A stretch of DNA of 10,545 bases from Micrococcaceae bacterium (lineage in GTDB: Bacteria > Actinomycetota > Actinomycetes > Actinomycetales > Micrococcaceae), in NCBI GenBank assembly GCA_003486025.1, contig DNHA01000360.1, positions 2,178-12,722 of the forward strand. Reading direction: 5' to 3'. Positions 7,423 through 10,545 of this stretch are shown one piece after another. The translations under genes were made by a program, and so were the position numbers. The stretch's first letter is position 1. Each line of letters opens with the position of its first letter. The notes beneath the pieces are model-generated. The model was not told the origin of the DNA, ran no database searches, and saw nothing but the letters and a program-made list of their open reading frames with translations.

Positions 7423-7443
7423 GGCAGAGTTCTTCCATTTTCA

Positions 7444-7482
7444 GGCGCGTTCCAACGCCCCAGGGCTCCCCTTTGGAGACCC
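7444..7482 (-). promoter_or_regulatory. Intercistronic hairpins between vanB and transporter gene
   Basis: There are two adjacent stems on the transcript. The first (7463-7482) pairs GGG and CTCC with GGAG and CCC across a 5-nt loop, with one bulged base. The second is GCGTT-GG-AACGC (7447-7458). They could be an mRNA processing or stability element that sets transporter expression below that of the enzymes. This is inference from structure only. Confidence 0.3.
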
Positions 7483-7514
7483 TTGAGGACGTCAGATGGT
7501 GTTTTGGGTGTTCT

Positions 7515-8525
7515 CTAGTTTGGTTCGATCGTGATGATGGCGGGGCCCGTCATAGACGCGTCGGTTTGTGCCCCGGTCTTTGAGGTCACAGCGCGCGAGA
7601 CACAACAGTTCATCTTGGTCGATAACCGTTGCTGACGTTCGGAGTAGAAGACATCTCGATGGTCGATAGTCCCTGATAATTCCAGGATGCGCACTTCGCA
7701 CAGTCCGCATTCACCCTTACGGCAGTCGAACATCATATCCGCGCCGGCATCTTCCAAGGCTTCAAGCATGGAACGTCCCTGAGGAACCGTGACTTCAAGG
7801 TCAAGTTTGGGAACTCGGACGGTGAACTCCTCAGGGTCATACCATCCGCTGTTACCAAAAGTTTCGTAACGCAGGTTCGGCAGATCCAATTCGCGCTCAA
7901 TCCAGTTGCGTCGAACAGCATCCATTAACCGGATAGGACCGCACATATACACCTCGGTCCCATCACTTGCCCGCTCCACGAGCTCGTTGACCTTCAGCGC
8001 GCTTCCCTCGTCGTCTATGTGGGCTTCGAGCCGTTGTCCGTGTAGCTCGGTTAGCTCGTCCAGGTAAGCCATTGCCTGGCGGCTACGCCCGACATAGACC
8101 AGCGTGTAGTCTGCTTTCAACCGTTTCAGGACGGCGGCCATGTTGGCGATAGCGGTGATGCCAATACCACCGGCGAGCAGAATGTAGCGTTGAGCGCCGA
8201 CGCGCAACGGAAAATTCTGGAGTGGCTGGGTAATCTCCAGCGTCTGCCCCGGGCGCAGGGAATGCATGAAAATCGAACCGCCACGTGACAGCGGCGCTTT
8301 CATCACGCTAAGCGCTAGACGAGTGCCCGTCTGGTTGGACTCCACGACTGAATAGGAACGTTTCACGGTTTCCCCGTCGATCTGCACCATGAGGTCTATA
8401 TGTGTTCCTGGCTCGGCTTTGACCGGCATTGTAGGTTCAAGCACGATACGAAGGATGCCTTGTGCCACCTCGTGGGTCTCAATCACGGTGGCTGTTTGCC
8501 AGGTTTCAATGTTTGTCGCTGCCAT
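7515..8525 (-). CDS. vanB: Vanillate O-demethylase reductase subunit
   Basis: The reductase that passes electrons from NAD(P)H through flavin and a [2Fe-2S] centre to the Rieske oxygenase VanA. The 336-residue chain has the phthalate dioxygenase reductase order. The flavin domain carries R56-S-Y-S. The nucleotide domain has AGGIGITAI (118-126) and MCGP (194-197). The C-terminal plant-type ferredoxin domain has C268-x4-C273-x2-C276 and a fourth ligand in NCCVSRA (Cys307 or Cys308). All cluster ligands are present. The gene starts 29 bp after the vanA stop on the same strand, so it is surely co-transcribed. By sequence alone it could serve another Rieske O-demethylase of the same class; the VanA partner and the PadR regulator support vanillate. 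Confidence 0.92.
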   Translation of the reverse strand: MAATNIETWQTATVIETHEVAQGILRIVLEPTMPVKAEPGTHIDLMVQIDGETVKRSYSVVESNQTGTRLALSVMKAPLSRGGSIFMHSLRPGQTLEITQPLQNFPLRVGAQRYILLAGGIGITAIANMAAVLKRLKADYTLVYVGRSRQAMAYLDELTELHGQRLEAHIDDEGSALKVNELVERASDGTEVYMCGPIRLMDAVRRNWIERELDLPNLRYETFGNSGWYDPEEFTVRVPKLDLEVTVPQGRSMLEALEDAGADMMFDCRKGECGLCEVRILELSGTIDHRDVFYSERQQRLSTKMNCCVSRAVTSKTGAQTDASMTGPAIITIEPN

Positions 8526-8554
8526 GGTTTTCTCTCGCTCTTTCTAAACGCTCA

Positions 8555-9649
8555 TTAGCTTGCTGAGGGCAGTCGGCCCTCGGCCTCCAGCATGGCTTCG
8601 AGAATCCTGCGTACCCACATGCCGCCGGAATCAATATTCAGGTTGTAGAACTCATAATCAGGGTTAGCATCGATGGCAGCCTGTTGTGCCTTGAGCATTT
8701 CCTCGTCTTCTCCGAAGACACCGTGCACTCCGTCACGTAGCTGCGTGGTGATCAACTGGCTGTCGAGGCAATAGTTGCGCATGAAGGCCCAGAAGTAATG
8801 CGATGACCTGTCAGTCTCCGGGGTGATGGTGTTCATTACGAATCCGTTAACTCCCTGGCTGCGGTCACCTTCCGGGGCACCGGTACCTGCCTTGGCTACG
8901 CCCACATCAATGCTGATGGTCGAGGGAGCCTCGAAATTGATGATCTGCCAACGGTCTACCTTGCCCTCAAAACCAGGGAACTTATCGCGCATGTTCTTCA
9001 GCCAGAACGGTGGGGCATCGATGTTGTGCATCCACCGGGTGACAGTGACTTTGTTGCCTTCGCGGACGGTCACAAAATCAGATTCGCTGAGCTCTTCCTG
9101 GCCGATAGTGGAAGAGTGGACGAATTCTTCGTGAGTCAGGTCCATCAAGTTGTCTAGCACCAGTTGGAAGTTGCAGTCCGCATGAATGGTTAGCCCATCG
9201 CCGGCCCATTGCTCCGAAGTCATCTGGTGCATGTCCGGGACCAATTCTGGATCAGCCAAAGTTGGGTCTCCCATCCAGATCCAGACGTAGCGATAGCGCT
9301 CTACCGTTGGAAAAGAAGGCACGGTAGCCGAAGGGTTGATGGTTTCCTGCGCTGGCATGGAGACACAGCGCCCGGCCGAGTTATAGACGATGCCGTGATA
9401 CGGGCATTGGATTCCATCCTTGCCAACGGTTTTACCCATCGACAACGGCGCCAAGCGATGCCAACACGCATCCGCCAGCGCCACAACCTTGCCATCTTCA
9501 GTGCGATATAGCGCTACCGGACGGTTAGCAATGCGACGGGACATCGGTTTTCGGGTGATCTCGTGGTCCCAGCCGACGACATACCACGCGTTGAGTGGGT
9601 GAGGCAGGACCTTGTTAGTGGTGGAGCTGGTTGCAGCAGTGGTTGTCAT
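8555..9649 (-). CDS. vanA: Vanillate O-demethylase oxygenase subunit (Rieske)
   Basis: The terminal oxygenase that removes the methyl group of vanillate as formaldehyde, giving protocatechuate, using electrons from VanB. In the 364-residue protein the N-terminal Rieske domain has C62-x-H64 (CWHRLAPLS) and C82-x2-H85 (CPYHG). The catalytic domain has D170-LT-H173-EEFV-H178, the mononuclear iron ligands His173 and His178 plus the bridging Asp170. Further VanA-like features are LDNLMDLTHE, APPFW (212-216), VDRWQI and the C-terminal LNIDSGG. The start at 9649 follows GGAAGGA by 5-6 nt. It is the first gene of the vanA-vanB-vanK-like operon. Its promoter overlaps two PadR-type operators, so it is probably induced by the substrate aromatic acid. 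Related family members demethylate dicamba, veratrate or syringate, so the substrate is likely but not proven. Confidence 0.92.
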   Translation of the reverse strand: MTTTAATSSTTNKVLPHPLNAWYVVGWDHEITRKPMSRRIANRPVALYRTEDGKVVALADACWHRLAPLSMGKTVGKDGIQCPYHGIVYNSAGRCVSMPAQETINPSATVPSFPTVERYRYVWIWMGDPTLADPELVPDMHQMTSEQWAGDGLTIHADCNFQLVLDNLMDLTHEEFVHSSTIGQEELSESDFVTVREGNKVTVTRWMHNIDAPPFWLKNMRDKFPGFEGKVDRWQIINFEAPSTISIDVGVAKAGTGAPEGDRSQGVNGFVMNTITPETDRSSHYFWAFMRNYCLDSQLITTQLRDGVHGVFGEDEEMLKAQQAAIDANPDYEFYNLNIDSGGMWVRRILEAMLEAEGRLPSAS

Positions 9650-9674
9650 GGTGTTCCTTCCCAGAGTACGAGCA

Positions 9675-9696
9675 ACTCACTATCGAGATAGTGAGT
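9675..9696. promoter_or_regulatory. VanR/PadR operator O1
   Basis: Perfect 10-bp arms ACTCACTATC and GATAGTGAGT flank GA. The core is ACTAT-N4-ATAGT. It lies just downstream of the proposed vanA start point, between promoter and ribosome site, where a bound repressor would block elongation or initiation. Confidence 0.75.
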
Positions 9697-9708
9697 GTTC
9701 TGAATCAC

Positions 9709-9737
9709 AGACTAACTATGTATATAGTTATTTGCAA
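9709..9737 (-). promoter_or_regulatory. Probable vanABK promoter
   Basis: On the minus strand, TTGCAA (9732-9737) lies 17 bp from TAGTCT (9709-9714), placing the start near 9702 and giving a leader of about 53 nt. Operator O2 fills the spacer between the two boxes and touches the -10, and O1 lies just past the start point. Confidence 0.5.
9713..9730. promoter_or_regulatory. VanR/PadR operator O2, overlapping both divergent promoters
   Basis: TAACTAT and ATAGTTA arms of 7 bp flank GTAT. The core ACTAT-N4-ATAGT is the same as in O1, with centres 36 bp apart. On the plus strand it contains TATAGT (9723-9728), a good -10 for the PadR gene, so the protein could repress its own gene and vanABK from one site. 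Confidence 0.75.
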
Positions 9738-9762
9738 GACCTTTACGCCAGAGAAAGTTTTC

Positions 9763-10344
9763 ATGAGCCTCCCAAACGCGCTGCTAGCCCTGCTCGTAGT
9801 TGAGCCAATGACCGGCTATGACCTCCACAAGCATTTCGAAGCTTCAGTTGGCCATGTGTGGCATGCCCCAGATTCGCAGATTTACCCAACGCTTAAACGC
9901 ATGGAGTCCGAAGGCCTACTCGAAGGGGAAGATATTCCGTGGGGCCCACGTGGCAAGAAACGCCAATATCACGTCACGTCCGCTGGCCGTGAGGCCTTTA
10001 AGAGCTGGATGAACACTCCTCTGGAATATGCTCGTACTCGCGATCCCGCTCACCTCAAAGCCGCTTACCTAGAGTGGGCGGAACCTGACGCAGCGCGCGA
10101 GCATTTGCTGGCGCATATCGAGCACCACAGCTCCTTGCTGTCTCAGTGGCAACAGACAATGAAGGAAATTGAAGACGGGACCAGCATCATGCTGGCACGG
10201 CGCTTGGCACACACGCCCAAGAAAGACCAGGAAAAAACCCGTGCCTATAAACTCTTCACCTATGAAGGGCTGATCGCTCAGGCTGAGGCCGAGATCGCAT
10301 GGGCACGACGTGGGCTGAGGCTTGCGGACAAGCTCAACGGCTAG
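9763..10344 (+). CDS. vanR: PadR-family transcriptional regulator (VanR-like repressor)
   Basis: A 193-residue DNA-binding protein, probably a dimeric repressor released by vanillate. The N-terminal winged helix carries MSLPNALLALL, GYDLHKHF (18-25), HVWHAPDSQIYPTLKRMESEGLL (split as 31-39 and 40-53) and the wing GPRGKKRQYHVTSAG (61-75), all typical of PadR. The C-terminal helical dimerisation part runs from about 98 to 190. The frame stays open upstream to an ATG at 9631, but I chose 9763: it gives the standard PadR N-terminus, follows GAGAAAG, and keeps the operators out of the coding region. It is divergent from vanA with two matching palindromes between. A PadR-type VanR controlling vanABK is known in Corynebacterium glutamicum; the name here rests on that context. 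Confidence 0.88.
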   Translation: MSLPNALLALLVVEPMTGYDLHKHFEASVGHVWHAPDSQIYPTLKRMESEGLLEGEDIPWGPRGKKRQYHVTSAGREAFKSWMNTPLEYARTRDPAHLKAAYLEWAEPDAAREHLLAHIEHHSSLLSQWQQTMKEIEDGTSIMLARRLAHTPKKDQEKTRAYKLFTYEGLIAQAEAEIAWARRGLRLADKLNG

Positions 10345-10379
10345 TCCGACACATCCCATTAGAATCTGGACAGTTGATT

Positions 10380-10392
10380 TTCGTTGCCCGAA
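10380..10392. promoter_or_regulatory. IclR-type operator candidate upstream of the IclR gene
   Basis: TTCG-TTGCC-CGAA has the same TTCG-N5-CGAA geometry as the perfect box upstream of pcaF (1956-1970), though the central arms are not complementary here. It lies 36-48 bp before the IclR start codon, close to where a -35 box would be, consistent with self-regulation. Confidence 0.45.
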
Positions 10393-10415
10393 TGAGCCTG
10401 GCCACCGCACTGATT

Positions 10416-10421
10416 TACAGT
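10416..10421 (+). promoter_or_regulatory. Possible -10 box for a leaderless IclR transcript
   Basis: TACAGT ends 6 nt before the ATG at 10428, and no Shine-Dalgarno is seen in that interval. If used, transcription would begin at or near the A of the start codon. No good -35 is present at 17 bp, which would fit a promoter dependent on an activator or on self-binding. Confidence 0.35.
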
Positions 10422-10427
10422 AGAACC

Positions 10428-10545
10428 ATGGCAAATTCACCCAGCGGGGATTCAATGCTGGATCGTTTAGTGCGGATCCTGGATTCTTTTGACTCAGAAA
10501 ATCAGTCACTGAGCGTCATTGCGTTGGCTCGCCGGGCAGAAATTC
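10428..10545 (+). CDS. IclR-family transcriptional regulator (partial, N-terminus only)
   Basis: The first 39 codons of a gene running off the right edge. The sequence MLDRLVRILDSFD (10-22) followed by LSVIALARRAEI (28-39) is the start of an IclR winged helix: helix 1, then the first part of the helix-turn-helix. The effector domain is outside the window, so the ligand cannot be read. It begins 83 bp after the PadR gene on the same strand with no clear terminator between. A TTCG-N5-CGAA site upstream matches the boxes at pcaF, so it is a good candidate for the pca regulator (PcaR/PcaU-like). An in-frame ATG at 10455 is an alternative start, but it would leave almost no residues before helix 1. 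Confidence 0.8.
   Translation, partial: MANSPSGDSMLDRLVRILDSFDSENQSLSVIALARRAEI

Noticed and set aside
9631..9762. An in-frame N-terminal extension of 44 residues for the PadR gene
   Set aside because: It would cross both operators and the vanA start codon region, and the ATG at 9763 gives the standard PadR beginning with a ribosome site.
10069..10509. A 146-codon minus-strand open frame
   Set aside because: It overlaps the PadR gene and the IclR start and has no recognisable domain.
1..10545. CRISPR arrays, tRNA or rRNA genes, insertion sequences, phage genes
   Set aside because: No regularly spaced repeats, no tRNA-like cloverleaf, no transposase or integrase motifs and no terminal repeats with target duplications were seen.

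Overview
The window looks like a chromosomal aromatic-acid catabolism locus from a moderately high-GC Actinomycetota, most likely a member of the Micrococcaceae (Arthrobacter/Glutamicibacter-like). That placement is inferred from codon use, from VanA/VanB/AAHS-transporter/PadR gene content resembling actinobacterial vanABK loci, and from a terminator stem without a U-tract and a possibly leaderless gene. No sequence search was run.

Layout, left to right. Positions 1-1909 (minus strand) hold the end of the beta-ketoadipate pathway: pcaF (3-oxoadipyl-CoA thiolase) followed by pcaI (3-oxoadipate CoA-transferase subunit A, cut by the window edge). Their promoter lies at about 1969-1998 and has two 15-bp IclR-type inverted repeats beside it. 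A perfect 18-bp stem (2015-2061) separates this unit from a BetT-like BCCT transporter (2076-4352, minus), the only gene with no obvious aromatic role. Positions 4353-5129 carry no intact gene: a terminator-like repeat and what looks like a decayed coding stretch. A DUF3237 gene (5130-5603, minus) follows, with a palindrome just upstream, and then a 460-bp gap holding a 12-bp-arm inverted repeat.

Positions 6064-9649 (minus) form a vanA-vanB-vanK-type operon: Rieske O-demethylase oxygenase, its flavin/[2Fe-2S] reductase, and an AAHS-family aromatic acid symporter. Divergent from it is a PadR-family regulator (9763-10344, plus; vanR-like). The shared intergenic region carries two matching operators of form ACTAT-N4-ATAGT. 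The right edge holds the first 39 codons of an IclR-family regulator (10428 onward, plus), with a TTCG-N5-CGAA site upstream that resembles the boxes at pcaF.

How the genes fit together: the transporter brings in vanillate or a related aromatic acid, VanAB demethylates it to protocatechuate, ring cleavage (genes not in the window) yields 3-oxoadipate, and PcaI(J)/PcaF convert this to succinyl-CoA and acetyl-CoA. Two separate circuits are suggested: PadR repressing vanABK, and the IclR protein controlling pcaFI and itself. I do not see a wholly new system. The least explained elements are the DUF3237 gene, the two gene-poor gaps and the shared operator codes.
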